Shown: positions 1 through 7,301, counted from the first letter of the stretch. The stretch: 22,002 nt of DNA from Bacillota bacterium (GCA_023415915.1 JAEZIZ010000099.1:1-22002); one strand, 5' to 3'. A program made the numbers and translations. Notes: generated by a model not told the origin, from the letters alone.

Positions 1-93
1 TGGCGGCTGGAGTACAACCACATCAGACCGCATATGTCATTGAATAATATGACACCCAATGAATATGCACTGATGATTTCAAGTGATTCCTAA
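1..93 (+). CDS. IS3-family transposase (OrfB), C-terminal end only
   Basis: The first 31 codons of the window read in frame 1 to a TAA at 91-93. The visible peptide has the W-x-x-x-YN-x-x-RPH-x-x-L-x-x-x-TP-x-x-Y pattern that ends the rve/DDE integrase domain of IS3-group OrfB transposases. The catalytic DDE residues lie upstream of the window. A terminal inverted repeat follows 7 nt after the stop, so this is the natural 3' end of the element and not a random truncation. Whether the element is complete cannot be judged from here. Confidence 0.85.
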   Translation, partial: WRLEYNHIRPHMSLNNMTPNEYALMISSDS

Positions 94-100
94 CATTCTG

Positions 101-126
101 AATGTGCGAAAACAGGGGGCAGGTCA
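101..126 (+). mobile_element. Right terminal inverted repeat of the IS3-family element
   Basis: Read on the minus strand the segment starts TGACCTGCCCCCTGTTTT. This is the usual IS3-family tip (TGA, then CTG and a C-run, then T-run). The element would end at base 126 (…GGTCA), and the next bases (127 onward) would be host DNA or the target duplication. The left end is outside the window, so the match of the two ends and the target duplication are untested. Confidence 0.65.
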
Positions 127-362
127 ATATTTTAAACTTCGCAAATGAATATCCCCGAGTGACATTAAATTATTATGCTATGGAAGGTACTATTATTATT
201 TGCAAAGATTAGGTCGAAATGTTCCCGCCTACCGATAGTGCAAAAAGAGCCTTTGACGTGTTTCCGACTACCGACAATGTAAAAGACATCAATCCACCCC
301 GCTCGTTGCACTTCGTAGTGGTGTCGTCTCGTATGCCTCCGTCGTGAGGTGTTATGCCTCCC

Positions 363-456
363 CTTGAGGGAGTCGTAAGCGAGCCGCCAGTGGCGGATAA
401 AGTGCTCTGTAAGTAAAGGAGAATGCCAAGTGACAGCGCGGTCAGGCGACTATTAC
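363..456 (-). repeat. Dispersed repeat family B, degenerate inverted copy
   Basis: The reverse complement reads AATAGTCGCCTG…GGCATTCTCCTTT…ACAGAGC…TCGCTTACGACTCCCTCAAGG. These blocks occur in the same order at 4614-4710 (AATAGTCGCCTG, GGCATTCTCCTTT, ACAGAGCC, CGCTTTATCGCTCGCTGAGG). The copy is therefore inverted relative to those at 4634 and 16592. It has an insertion around GCCGCCAGTGGCGG, a motif also present near 20430. Confidence 0.6.
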
Positions 457-504
457 AAACAGAGGAAGTGTCCCGAAGGGATGGAAGGGTTGAAGCTGCG
501 TTTA

Positions 505-555
505 GAATCACCCTTCAGCACGGCTGTGCCGGGCAGCTCCCCTCAAAGGGAGCTT
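505..555 (-). repeat. Dispersed repeat family C, inverted copy (CACCCTTCAG…AGCTCCCCT…AGGGAGC)
   Basis: The segment pairs an imperfect AGCTCCCCTCAAAGGGAGCT hairpin with CACCCTTCAGCACGGCTGTGC. The same parts, in reverse orientation, occur at 20238-20287 (GGCTCCCCTTTCAGGGGAGC followed by GGCGACTGAAGGGTTT). Confidence 0.5.
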
Positions 556-734
556 GTTTATTTACAAATCAAAAATTCAAATCTGTCAGCAAATGATGCA
601 TGTATATTGCGTCTTCCCCTCTTTGTTGTACCAGTTGAGAAGTATATTACTGCGGGTTCACATAAATACCTGTTAATCCGTTTCCTGATAAATGCTTCGC
701 TCTGCCGCGTCTACCTCAGGCTGCGAGGGCTTAA

Positions 735-1181
735 CTATTTGCAGTACTTCTTTAGCCTGCCAAGGTCGAAAGGCGGGCGCCTGCCGCCCGTTTGCTTTTG
801 TCCTAATAGCCCCGCGCTCTCCAAAAACTTAGTGTGCAGCGTCGTCGATTTTTCGCTCTCCTCCCAGTAGCGGTGTATAAAAAGCTCGCCTTTTGCTATG
901 CACTCCATAAGCTCCCCGTTCGGCTTTACGCGCTTGTCGAGCGAGTCGGAGCCGCAGACGTATCCCGATCTCCAAAGCTCGAGGGTATTGCGGGTTATGC
1001 CGAGCGCTATGCACAGCCCGGATATGCTGTACCTGTCCGCGGCTGCCGCCTGCTCCGAATACTCCTTTATGCGCGCGTCTATGACTTTGGTGTCTATGTC
1101 CCAGCCGATTCTGCCTTTTTTGACGTATCCGCTAAAATGTTCCGCCATGTCTTTATCCATGCCCCTGCCGCTTGTTTTCAT
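735..1181 (-). CDS. Terminase-small-subunit-like (gp3-type) DNA-binding protein, orphan
   Basis: A 148-residue protein. Its ATG lies 7-8 nt after a GGGAGGT ribosome binding site on the minus strand. A basic N-terminus is followed by an acidic/amphipathic helix (about 30-46) and a helix-turn-helix-like segment at about 50-72 (SISGLCIALGITRNTLELWR). This resembles the SGL-x-x-x-LG-[IV]-[ST]-R-x-T pattern of gp3-type phage terminase small subunits. The downstream helical part (KGELFIHRYWEESEKSTTLHTKFL) fits that family's oligomerisation region. No large terminase, portal or other phage gene is nearby, so this is an isolated relic or a domesticated DNA-binding protein. The identification rests on motif memory; another HTH protein is possible. 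Confidence 0.5.
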   Translation of the reverse strand: MKTSGRGMDKDMAEHFSGYVKKGRIGWDIDTKVIDARIKEYSEQAAAADRYSISGLCIALGITRNTLELWRSGYVCGSDSLDKRVKPNGELMECIAKGELFIHRYWEESEKSTTLHTKFLESAGLLGQKQTGGRRPPFDLGRLKKYCK

Positions 1182-1334
1182 GCTTTACCTCCCGGATACT
1201 TTCTCACTGTCGTATCATACGCCAAATAAGAACTCACGAGCGCTCAGCTTGATTTGCGGGACGCGTTTGTGTTAACATAACATAAATACGCGGCATTATA
1301 AATAACGCAGAGTACTTTTACGCGGGGGAGACCA

Positions 1335-2297
1335 ATGCGCGGACGCACACACAAAACGTATATCAGGTATATTAAATCAGCGCTTGGGTTTGCCGCTCTT
1401 GCCGTGTTGATCATATCTCTTGCGGCGTGCTCTGGCGCGAGCACCCCTTTAGTGACCGTATCGTCCGCGGCGGCGCCGGAAACTCCCGCCCCGACCTTTA
1501 CACCTTCGCCCACGCCGGTTAAGACTACGCAGCCCGATGCGGCTTTAACGCCGGGAGCAGATACTTCGGCTGAGCCGTCCGATACACCGAAGCCGAGCGA
1601 ATCGCAAAAGCCGACGGACAAGCCCGCAGACAAGCCGTCCGGTAAGGGAGAAAAGCCGCTTTCAGGCGTTAAGATAGGCCTCGACCCCGGCCACCAGTCC
1701 AAGGCGAATTTCGAAAAGGAGCCCGTTTCTCCGGGCGGCGGCGAGATGAAAAAGAAGGTCTCGTCAGGTACGCAGGGGCGGTTTACGCGCGTGCCGGAGT
1801 ATAAAGTAGTGCTAAGCGTCGGGCTCAAGCTCAAGGAGAAGCTCGAAGCGTTGGGCGCGACGGTGGTGATGACGCGCGAAACGCACGACGTAAACATATC
1901 AAACGCAGAGCGCGCGCAGATGATGAACGATAATGGCGTCGACTGCTGGCTCAGGATACACGCGAACGGCAACGACAACCCCGACGTGTATGGCATGTTC
2001 ATGCTCGTGCCCAAAGAGGGATGCCTCGATACGTCCGACGCCGCCGTGCAGGAAGCGAGCGTAAAGCTCGCCAAGGCGCTGCTCAAAGCCGCCGTATCTT
2101 CGGCTGGCGCCAAAGATTTAGGCTTGCAGCCGCGCGGCGACCAGACGGGCTTCAACTGGTCAAAAGTGCCCGTATGCAACATAGAGATGGGCTACATGAC
2201 GAATGAAAACGAAGACAACCTGCTCGTATCGGACGAATATCAGGGAAAAATAGCGCAAGGCCTTGCGCAGGGCTTTGTCGATTACTTCTCAAACTAA
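1335..2297 (+). CDS. N-acetylmuramoyl-L-alanine amidase, lipoprotein (Amidase_3)
   Basis: A 320-residue cell-wall hydrolase that would cleave the amide bond between MurNAc and L-Ala of peptidoglycan. Residues 1-32 form a lipoprotein signal peptide with the lipobox SLAAC and Cys32 as the lipidated residue. Residues 36-108 are a Pro/Thr/Ser/Lys-rich linker that would span the wall. Residues 110-320 are the zinc amidase domain. Probable ligands are His120 (GLDPGHQ), Glu155 (PEYKVVL) and His209 (RIHANG), with catalytic Glu284 (CNIEMGYMTN). The ATG follows GGGGAG by 5 nt. It is divergent from the 735-1181 gene. It is paralogous to the next gene, with near-identical DNA in the middle of the catalytic domain. 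Confidence 0.92.
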   Translation: MRGRTHKTYIRYIKSALGFAALAVLIISLAACSGASTPLVTVSSAAAPETPAPTFTPSPTPVKTTQPDAALTPGADTSAEPSDTPKPSESQKPTDKPADKPSGKGEKPLSGVKIGLDPGHQSKANFEKEPVSPGGGEMKKKVSSGTQGRFTRVPEYKVVLSVGLKLKEKLEALGATVVMTRETHDVNISNAERAQMMNDNGVDCWLRIHANGNDNPDVYGMFMLVPKEGCLDTSDAAVQEASVKLAKALLKAAVSSAGAKDLGLQPRGDQTGFNWSKVPVCNIEMGYMTNENEDNLLVSDEYQGKIAQGLAQGFVDYFSN

Positions 2298-2406
2298 TCT
2301 TTATATCGCATTCTCCGTTTTTAAGTGATAGCGTACGCTCATGGCCGCGTTGCCATTTTTTATTATGTATGTTAATATATCCGTATAAACTACCGGGAGC
2401 GTTACG

Positions 2407-3594
2407 ATGAAAAAACTCTTCAAGCCCGCAATGGCAGTTTCAGCAGCATTGCTTGTGTTTTTCACGTTTACAGCCGCCGCGCTTTGCGCAGGTACAATAG
2501 AATCGTCCATATATACGGTTGACCGCGCCCAAGGCTTTTTGCGCGGCGTGCCCGCGGGCACGTCTTTGGACGTTCTCAAGGCCAACCTTACAAACGCCGC
2601 CGCGGCGATATCGTGCTGCGATTCAAGCGGCGCGCCTTACAGCGGTGCTGCGGTGACGGGTATGACGGTAACGCTCAGCGAGGGCGGCGCAGCTGTTGAC
2701 ACATTAAAAGTTGTAGTTCCGGGCGACCCGAGCGGCGACGGCAATATATCCATCTACGACTACACGCTGGCCCGGCTCGATATACTGGGCTTAAAACCGC
2801 TTTCCAATGAATACCGCGCGGCCGCCGACGTAGACTTGAACGGCGTAATTTCTATATATGACTATACGCTTATGCGCCTTCATATACTCGGCCTGAAAAC
2901 CATAACGCCTGTTCCGCCCGCCCCTTCGGGTCTGCCGCTGTCGGGCAGAAAGATAGGCCTTGACCCGGGCCACCAGGCGAGAGCGAACTCCGAGCGCGAG
3001 CCTGTTTCGCCGAATAGCTCGGAGATGAAGGCAAAGGTGTCTTCGGGCACTCAGGGGCGCTTTACTCGCGTGGCCGAATATGTAATCAACCTGCAGGTAG
3101 CGCTAAAGCTGAAAGGTAAGCTCGAAGCGCTGGGCGCAACGGTGGTGATGACGCGCGAGACGCACGACGTAAACATATCAAACGCTGAGCGTGCGCGGAT
3201 GATGAATGATAATGGCGTCGACTGCTGGCTCAGGATACACGCGAACGGCAACGACAATCCCGCAGTGTACGGCATGGAGACGCTGGTCCCCAAGAGCGGC
3301 TGTTTAAATACGGCCGACGCTTCCGTTTACGAAGCGAGCGTAAGGCTCGGGCAGACGCTGCAGTCCGCCGCTTATGCATCGGCCGCAACACAGCCCGGCT
3401 TTGTTACGAAGGATCTGGGGCTCTCTTACCGCGGCGACCAGACGGGCTTTAACTGGTCGTCACGGCCGGTGTGCAACATAGAGATGGGCTACATGACAAA
3501 CAAAGACGAGGATGAACACCTAGCCGCTGACGACTATCAGGAAAGGATAGCGCAGGGCCTTGCCAATGGATTCGTAAGCTACTTCGGAGGTTGA
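2407..3594 (+). CDS. Secreted N-acetylmuramoyl-L-alanine amidase with internal type I dockerin
   Basis: A 395-residue exported protein. Residues 1-28 are a classical Sec signal peptide (cleavage near ALCA-G). Residues 33-105 form a small beta-rich domain of the kind that often precedes dockerins (GTS-x-x-x-LKANL … VTGMTVTL … VDTLKVVV). Residues 106-163 hold two dockerin-like calcium loops: GDPSGDGNISIYDYTLARLDILG and, at 140-162, the second copy ADVDLNGVISIYDYTLMRL. Residues 178-395 are the Amidase_3 domain with His189, Glu224, His278 and catalytic Glu359. The ATG follows GGGAG by 7 nt. It is 109 nt downstream of its paralogue and may share its transcript. An interior dockerin implies docking to a cohesin that is not encoded in this window. 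Confidence 0.9.
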   Translation: MKKLFKPAMAVSAALLVFFTFTAAALCAGTIESSIYTVDRAQGFLRGVPAGTSLDVLKANLTNAAAAISCCDSSGAPYSGAAVTGMTVTLSEGGAAVDTLKVVVPGDPSGDGNISIYDYTLARLDILGLKPLSNEYRAAADVDLNGVISIYDYTLMRLHILGLKTITPVPPAPSGLPLSGRKIGLDPGHQARANSEREPVSPNSSEMKAKVSSGTQGRFTRVAEYVINLQVALKLKGKLEALGATVVMTRETHDVNISNAERARMMNDNGVDCWLRIHANGNDNPAVYGMETLVPKSGCLNTADASVYEASVRLGQTLQSAAYASAATQPGFVTKDLGLSYRGDQTGFNWSSRPVCNIEMGYMTNKDEDEHLAADDYQERIAQGLANGFVSYFGG

Positions 3595-3710
3595 CGTGAA
3601 ACTTTTGCGGTGACTAATCGGGCCACCGAAAAGCCGTGAAGGTTTTTGGGGTGATGATACGGAGTCCCCAACAAAACGTAGGGCTTGGTGGGGTGTAAGG
3701 AGGTATACGT

Positions 3711-4079
3711 TTGAAAAAGGCTGGCAAAGTTCTCGGCATACTCGGCGGCATCATACTTTTTTATATTGCTATTTCCATGATATCTTTCATCGTAGTCGAC
3801 AGACTCACTGCTTTAATAGGTTTGCTGAGCCTTGCAGGATCGGGCGCGGCGATAATAGGGAATACGTACGTGGAAGGCAGGCGGCTTAAGCGCGTTTTGC
3901 TCATCGCGGCTCCGTTAACCAGCGCCGTCGCATTCGGCTCCATATTCATACCGCCTGCCGTATCGGGCAGCTTAAAGCTTGCCAATGAAGTGACTTTTAT
4001 TATACTGGGCGTAATGGCGCTTACGTGCGCGCTGCTGATACTCAGCGCCGTATTCGCGTTCAGCAAGGATAAAACTTAA
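3711..4079 (+). CDS. Small four-helix membrane protein, function unknown
   Basis: A 122-residue protein starting at TTG, 6 nt after a strong AAGGAGGT (3697-3704). No in-frame ATG fits as well. Four hydrophobic segments (about 6-27, 33-50, 62-81 and 92-116) are separated by short polar loops (a YVEGRRLKR loop before helix 3), and the tail is SKDKT. No enzymatic motif is visible and I do not recognise a family. The 116-nt gap from the amidase gene contains no clear terminator, so co-transcription with the amidases is possible. Confidence 0.7.
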   Translation: MKKAGKVLGILGGIILFYIAISMISFIVVDRLTALIGLLSLAGSGAAIIGNTYVEGRRLKRVLLIAAPLTSAVAFGSIFIPPAVSGSLKLANEVTFIILGVMALTCALLILSAVFAFSKDKT

Positions 4080-4140
4080 TACGCCTGCAAGGGTAAAGCC
4101 ACAGCTGAAAAAGCAAGCCGTTTATATGCTTTTATATTAT

Positions 4141-4181
4141 AAAGACTCCATAAAGTCTCCACAAAGCAGCGGGGCTTTTTT
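4141..4181 (+). terminator. Weak terminator candidate after the amidase/membrane-protein genes
   Basis: AGACT (4143-4147) pairs with AGTCT (4154-4158). Further on, AAAGC (4163-4167) pairs with GCTTT (4174-4178), and the T-run continues to 4181. Both stems are only 5 bp, so efficiency is doubtful, but the position about 60-100 nt after a stop codon fits. Confidence 0.35.
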
Positions 4182-4265
4182 ATATGACGATCAGCAAGCA
4201 ATTTAAAAGGATGCCCTGAAAGAGGCGAGAGGCGCGAAGCGCTAAAATGGAATTGGGATAGGAAG

Positions 4266-4337
4266 CGGGCGTTCGAAGGACGCCCATATACGTAAAGAAA
4301 CGTTAATGATTGTAGGGGAGGGCCTCTGTGCCCTCCC
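4266..4337. repeat. Two short hairpin elements of the GGGCG/CGCCC type
   Basis: GGGCGT pairs with ACGCCC at about 4268-4284 (TCGAAGG loop). GGGAGGGC (4316-4323) pairs perfectly with GCCCTCCC (4330-4337) around a 6-nt loop. Both look like degenerate members of repeat family A that follows at 4354; an almost identical GGGCGTCCGAAGGAACGCCCC unit lies at 20528. Confidence 0.5.
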
Positions 4338-4353
4338 GAGAAAAGTCATCAAT

Positions 4354-4549
4354 CGGGCGGGTGCACCCTTTCAGGGCACATGGCGGAGACCCGCCCCTAC
4401 AATAGGCGAGAAGTGTCAGCACGTGTGGAGGCGGCCTTTGACCGCCAGAAACGGGCGGGTGCACCCTTTCAGGGCACACGGCGGAGACCCGCCCCTACAA
4501 CAGGCGAGAAGTGTCAGCACGTGTGGAGGCGGCCTTTGACCGTAAGAAA
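4354..4549 (+). repeat. Tandem duplication (98-bp unit x2) carrying repeat family A
   Basis: Units 4354-4451 and 4452-4549 are nearly identical. Each begins with the family A element: GGGCGGGT pairs with ACCCGCCC, an inner CCCTTTCAGGG hairpin lies between, and the element ends in CCCCTAC. A shared tail follows, containing AAGTGTCAGCACGTGTGGAG and GGCGGCCTTTGACCG. Differences are few (for example CACATGG versus CACACGG, and ATAGG versus ACAGG). The short open frames across the units arise from repeat composition and are not genes. Confidence 0.8.
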
Positions 4550-4578
4550 CGAAGTGCTCAGGGGATGCTTATAACACC

Positions 4579-4604
4579 TCATCCGGCGCTTCGCGCCACC
4601 TTTC
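4579..4604 (+). repeat. Repeat family C fragment (GGCGCTTCGCGCC hairpin)
   Basis: CCGGCGCTTCGCGCCACC matches the heads of the elements at 20181, 20579 and 20907. Here the second, CCCCT/AGGGG hairpin is missing; the sequence changes to CTTTCTCTGCTCG and runs into family B. Confidence 0.6.
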
Positions 4605-4613
4605 TCTGCTCGC

Positions 4614-4710
4614 AATAGTCGCCTGCCGTCACTGTCGTTCGGCATTCTCCTTTGCCGTCCAGCTAACGCTAGTCACAGAGCCTCCGACTCGCTTTATCGC
4701 TCGCTGAGGG
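4614..4710 (+). repeat. Dispersed repeat family B, copy 1
   Basis: The core 4634-4707 aligns without gaps to 16592-16665 with one mismatch that I can find (CTTTGCC versus CTTAGCC). The core includes TCGTTCGGCATTCTCC, CAGCTAACGCTAGTCACAG and CTCGCTTTATCGCTCGCTGAG. There is no open frame with a start signal and no terminal repeats of a known IS. It adjoins family C and A elements, as it does in the other islands. Confidence 0.75.
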
Positions 4711-4978
4711 AATATGCCCGCCGTAGTTCTGGATATCATCATGATTCCCGAACCACCGCATCACAACTGGGAGAAAGCGCTTACCAACGCTGTTGTGAAG
4801 ACGTGTCAAAGTGTCTTGTGAGCCTCTCACGCTTGGCCACCGCAACCGCATCCCCGAAGAACATTAATAATCGAGTTCTGGTCGATCCTTCCTCTCGATC
4901 CATTTTTACGCTGTAGTATTAATAGAATAGCGATTTATCGATTCGAGCGTTTTTTGTGCACTTCATGCATATCAATAG
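4711..4978. other. Unassigned intergenic stretch upstream of the kinase promoter
   Basis: I find no gene here. The segment 4711-4860 has a composition unlike the AT-rich promoter zone after it and may be a fragment of something degraded. Short interrupted frames exist on both strands without a ribosome binding site or recognisable motif. From about 4900 the sequence becomes AT-rich and leads into the promoter at 4991. Confidence 0.4.
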
Positions 4979-4998
4979 AATGTTAAACGGTTGACATC
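4979..4998 (+). promoter_or_regulatory. Operator 1 of the local LacI-type regulon
   Basis: Half-sites AATGTTAA and TTGACATC are separated by ACGG (core TGTTA-N6-TGACA). The right half contains the -35 box of the kinase/phosphorylase promoter, so a bound repressor would block RNA polymerase. It matches the perfect site at 10163-10182 in 7/8 left and 7/8 right positions. Confidence 0.7.
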
Positions 4999-5019
4999 TT
5001 TATGCCGTAATCATATAAT
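4991..5019 (+). promoter_or_regulatory. Consensus sigma-A promoter of the kinase/phosphorylase operon
   Basis: TTGACA (4991-4996), a 17-bp spacer and TATAAT (5014-5019): a perfect match to the vegetative consensus. Start of transcription would be near 5026, giving a leader of about 94 nt before the ATG at 5120. A promoter this strong needs a repressor to be controlled, which agrees with the overlapping operator. Confidence 0.85.
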
Positions 5020-5119
5020 TATGTCGATTTACATACATTGCTGTAGTCGGCGCTCTTGACCGCAAAGAAAAAATCAGCCACCTGTTATAAATTTACAAAA
5101 ATGATACAAGGGGGTAAGC

Positions 5120-5773
5120 ATGAAAGGTGATGTATTAGTCCTTGAAAAACATCATGTGGATGCGGGCGAAGAAATCGCTTCTTATATTATGCCGAAAATT
5201 AAGAATATAAAAAGAAGATATATAGTAACGGTTTCGGGGGAATCGGGAAGCGGCAAGTCGGAGACGGCAAAAGCATTGAGCGATGCGCTTAATAACAGGA
5301 ACGTTAAATGCGCGGTGCTGTGTCAGGATGATTACTTCATTTTGCCCCCCAAATCGAACGACAAAAAAAGGAGGGAAGACGACGCTTGGCTTGGGCCGCA
5401 TGCGGAGGTTAAGATGAGCCTGTTGAATCAACATATTCTTGAAGCTCTGAGCGGCGCCGGAACGATAGTAAAGCCTCTTGTAAACTATAATGATAACAGC
5501 ATATCGCAGGAAGACCTTGACCTTGAAGGCATAAAGGTTGTCATAATTGAAGGCACATATACTGCTTTATTGAGGCATGTAGACTGCAAGGTGTTTATAA
5601 ACAGGAACAGGCTGGACACATTGGAACACAGGCAAAAGAGAAACCGCGGAAACGAAGCTAACGATCCGTTTATAGAAGACGTATTAAAGATTGAACACAA
5701 GATAATTGCGGGACATCAGTACTTGGCCGACATTATCATATCGAAGGATTTTAAGGTAAGCTTGAATGCATAA
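5120..5773 (+). CDS. P-loop kinase of the uridine kinase / phosphoribulokinase type
   Basis: A 217-residue cytoplasmic kinase. Walker A is GESGSGKS at 40-47. The QDDYF motif at 69-73 corresponds to the acceptor-binding aspartate region of uridine kinases. IIEGTY at 142-147 is the strand that follows, and an Arg-rich lid lies at 162-177 (NRNRLDTLEHRQKRNRG). The ATG lies 5 nt after an AAGGGGG site. It is first in an operon with the GH13_18 phosphorylase (41-nt gap) and sits under the LacI-type operator. That setting argues against a housekeeping uridine kinase. I infer that it phosphorylates the sugar, the acceptor released by phosphorolysis (a fructose- or glycerate-like compound), or the disaccharide itself. 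The substrate cannot be read from the sequence. Confidence 0.75.
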   Translation: MKGDVLVLEKHHVDAGEEIASYIMPKIKNIKRRYIVTVSGESGSGKSETAKALSDALNNRNVKCAVLCQDDYFILPPKSNDKKRREDDAWLGPHAEVKMSLLNQHILEALSGAGTIVKPLVNYNDNSISQEDLDLEGIKVVIIEGTYTALLRHVDCKVFINRNRLDTLEHRQKRNRGNEANDPFIEDVLKIEHKIIAGHQYLADIIISKDFKVSLNA

Positions 5774-5814
5774 CGATAAAGAAAGAAGTATCGAATACAT
5801 CAAGGAGAAGGGGT

Positions 5815-7278
5815 ATGTCTGTTAAAAATAAAGTGCAACTCATTACATATCCGAATTCTTTGGGAAGAGACCTTAAAGAGTTACGCTCCGTGCTTGGCGG
5901 AATGCTGAAAGGCCTCTTTGATGGAGGAGTTCATATACTGCCGCCGTTCCCTTCTTCCGGCGACCGGGGGTTTGCGCCAATAGACTATTTCGAGATAGAA
6001 AAGACTTTCGGCACGTGGGAAGATATTAATAATATCGGCCGTAATCATGACGTCGTTATCGATCTGATGGTAAATCATATCTCAAGGCAGTCCGAGTATT
6101 TTCGTGATTTTCTTAATAACGGGGATGATTCAAGATATAAAGACCTTTTTATAACGCTGGATAAGATATGGGACGGCGGTATTCCCGTGAAGGAGGACAT
6201 AGACAAAATATTTTTACGCCGTGAACTGCCGTACTCCGAGTATACGGTAAAGGGCGGGCAAACGATAAAGCTGTGGACGACATTTGGCAAGACCGACCCC
6301 TCCGAACAGATCGACGTAGACATACATTCTGAAACCGCCAAAGAATTCTTCCGCAATATATTGCGCAACTTCAGCTTTAACGGCGTCAAGATAGTGCGTC
6401 TCGATGCTATAGGGTATGTGATTAAAAAGCGCGGCACTTCCTGTTTTTTTGTCGAGCCGGAGATATATGAATTCCTTAATTGGATATCGGGCGTCGCAAG
6501 GCAGTATGATTTGGTTTTGCTGCCGGAGGTGCACGCGCATTATTCCATACAATACAAGCTTGCGGCAAGGGGTTATTGGATTTACGATTTCATTCTGCCA
6601 TACAGGATTTTGGAGGCGCTTTTGCTAAAGAGGTTCGACAGCCTGGGGGAATATTTAAAGGAAAGGCCCAAAAAACAGTTTACAATGCTTGATTGCCATG
6701 ACGGGTTGCCCGTAATACCCGATATGAACGATCTTGTCGATGTAAAGAGCGCTAGAAGAATAGTAGACATATGCATTGAAAGAGGGTCCAACTTAAGCAA
6801 AGTATATTCGGACGCACACAAGCTTGAGGGAGGCTTAGATGTACATCAAATCCGCGGGACCATATATTCAATGCTGGGCGAAAATGATGACGATTATATA
6901 ATCGCGAGAGCGATACAGTTCTTTGCGCCGGGAATACCTCAGGTATACTACGTAGGCCTGCTGGCGGGCACCAACAAATACGAGCGCGCCGACGAAACAG
7001 GTGACGGCCGGGAAATTAACCGTTATAATTATTCGGTGGAAGAAATCAGATGCGAGCTTAAAAGGAAAGTGGTTCAAAGGCTTATCAGGCTTATCAGGTT
7101 CAGGAATGACCACCCAAGCTTTAGCGGGTCGTTCGCGGTCGAAAAATCCTCAGGCGGCGGGCTAGTGCTTAGCTGGAATGATCAAGGGCACTTTAGCAGG
7201 CTTGTGGTAGACCTTGAAAAGCGGGAAGCTTATATAGAATACAGCGATAACGGCGGTATTAATAAATTATTTATTTGA
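5815..7278 (+). CDS. GH13 subfamily 18 sugar phosphorylase (sucrose-phosphorylase-like)
   Basis: A 487-residue enzyme, close to the length of bacterial sucrose phosphorylases. It starts KVQLITYPNSLG like them, followed by GGVHILPPFP and DGREINRYNYS. The (beta/alpha)8 catalytic set is visible: nucleophile Asp197 (VRLDAIGY), acid/base Glu238 (LPEVHAHY) and Asp296 (LDCHDG). Products would be alpha-glucose 1-phosphate plus the acceptor. The acceptor loop reads LDVHQ (341-345), whereas Bifidobacterium sucrose phosphorylase has LDLYQ, and the 155-170 loop (TTFGKTDPSEQIDVDI) resembles non-sucrose members. From memory, a His at this position goes with sucrose 6-phosphate specificity. Glucosylglycerate and glucosylglycerol phosphorylases are alternatives. 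No signal peptide. RBS AAGGAG 7 nt before the ATG. Second gene of the operon. Confidence 0.9.
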   Translation: MSVKNKVQLITYPNSLGRDLKELRSVLGGMLKGLFDGGVHILPPFPSSGDRGFAPIDYFEIEKTFGTWEDINNIGRNHDVVIDLMVNHISRQSEYFRDFLNNGDDSRYKDLFITLDKIWDGGIPVKEDIDKIFLRRELPYSEYTVKGGQTIKLWTTFGKTDPSEQIDVDIHSETAKEFFRNILRNFSFNGVKIVRLDAIGYVIKKRGTSCFFVEPEIYEFLNWISGVARQYDLVLLPEVHAHYSIQYKLAARGYWIYDFILPYRILEALLLKRFDSLGEYLKERPKKQFTMLDCHDGLPVIPDMNDLVDVKSARRIVDICIERGSNLSKVYSDAHKLEGGLDVHQIRGTIYSMLGENDDDYIIARAIQFFAPGIPQVYYVGLLAGTNKYERADETGDGREINRYNYSVEEIRCELKRKVVQRLIRLIRFRNDHPSFSGSFAVEKSSGGGLVLSWNDQGHFSRLVVDLEKREAYIEYSDNGGINKLFI

Positions 7279-7301
7279 TACTACTGCGCGTTGAGTAAGG
7301 T

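Larger units (their letters stand above)
127..734. other. Gene-free interval with degenerate repeats
   Basis: No reading frame here has a convincing ribosome binding site or a recognisable product. The interval holds an imperfect direct repeat at about 219-248 and 258-286 (both contain CCG-x-CTACCGA followed by an A-rich run). It also holds inverted copies of two repeat families found elsewhere in the window, at 363-456 and 505-555. The rest (556-734) shows nothing I recognise. It looks like decayed intergenic DNA beside the IS end. Confidence 0.6.

Noticed and set aside
430..1275. Plus-strand open frames antisense to the 735-1181 gene
   Set aside because: They lack convincing ribosome binding sites and recognisable motifs, and they overlap a minus-strand gene that has both a good RBS and a coherent HTH-like protein.
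1244..2182. Long minus-strand frame (312 codons) antisense to the first amidase
   Set aside because: It is a composition shadow of the GC-rich amidase gene. The plus strand encodes a complete, motif-bearing enzyme; the antisense product is low-complexity.
4306..4574. Short open frames in the tandem repeat
   Set aside because: Both frames run through the 98-bp repeat units and simply translate the repeat. There is no RBS and no conserved protein.
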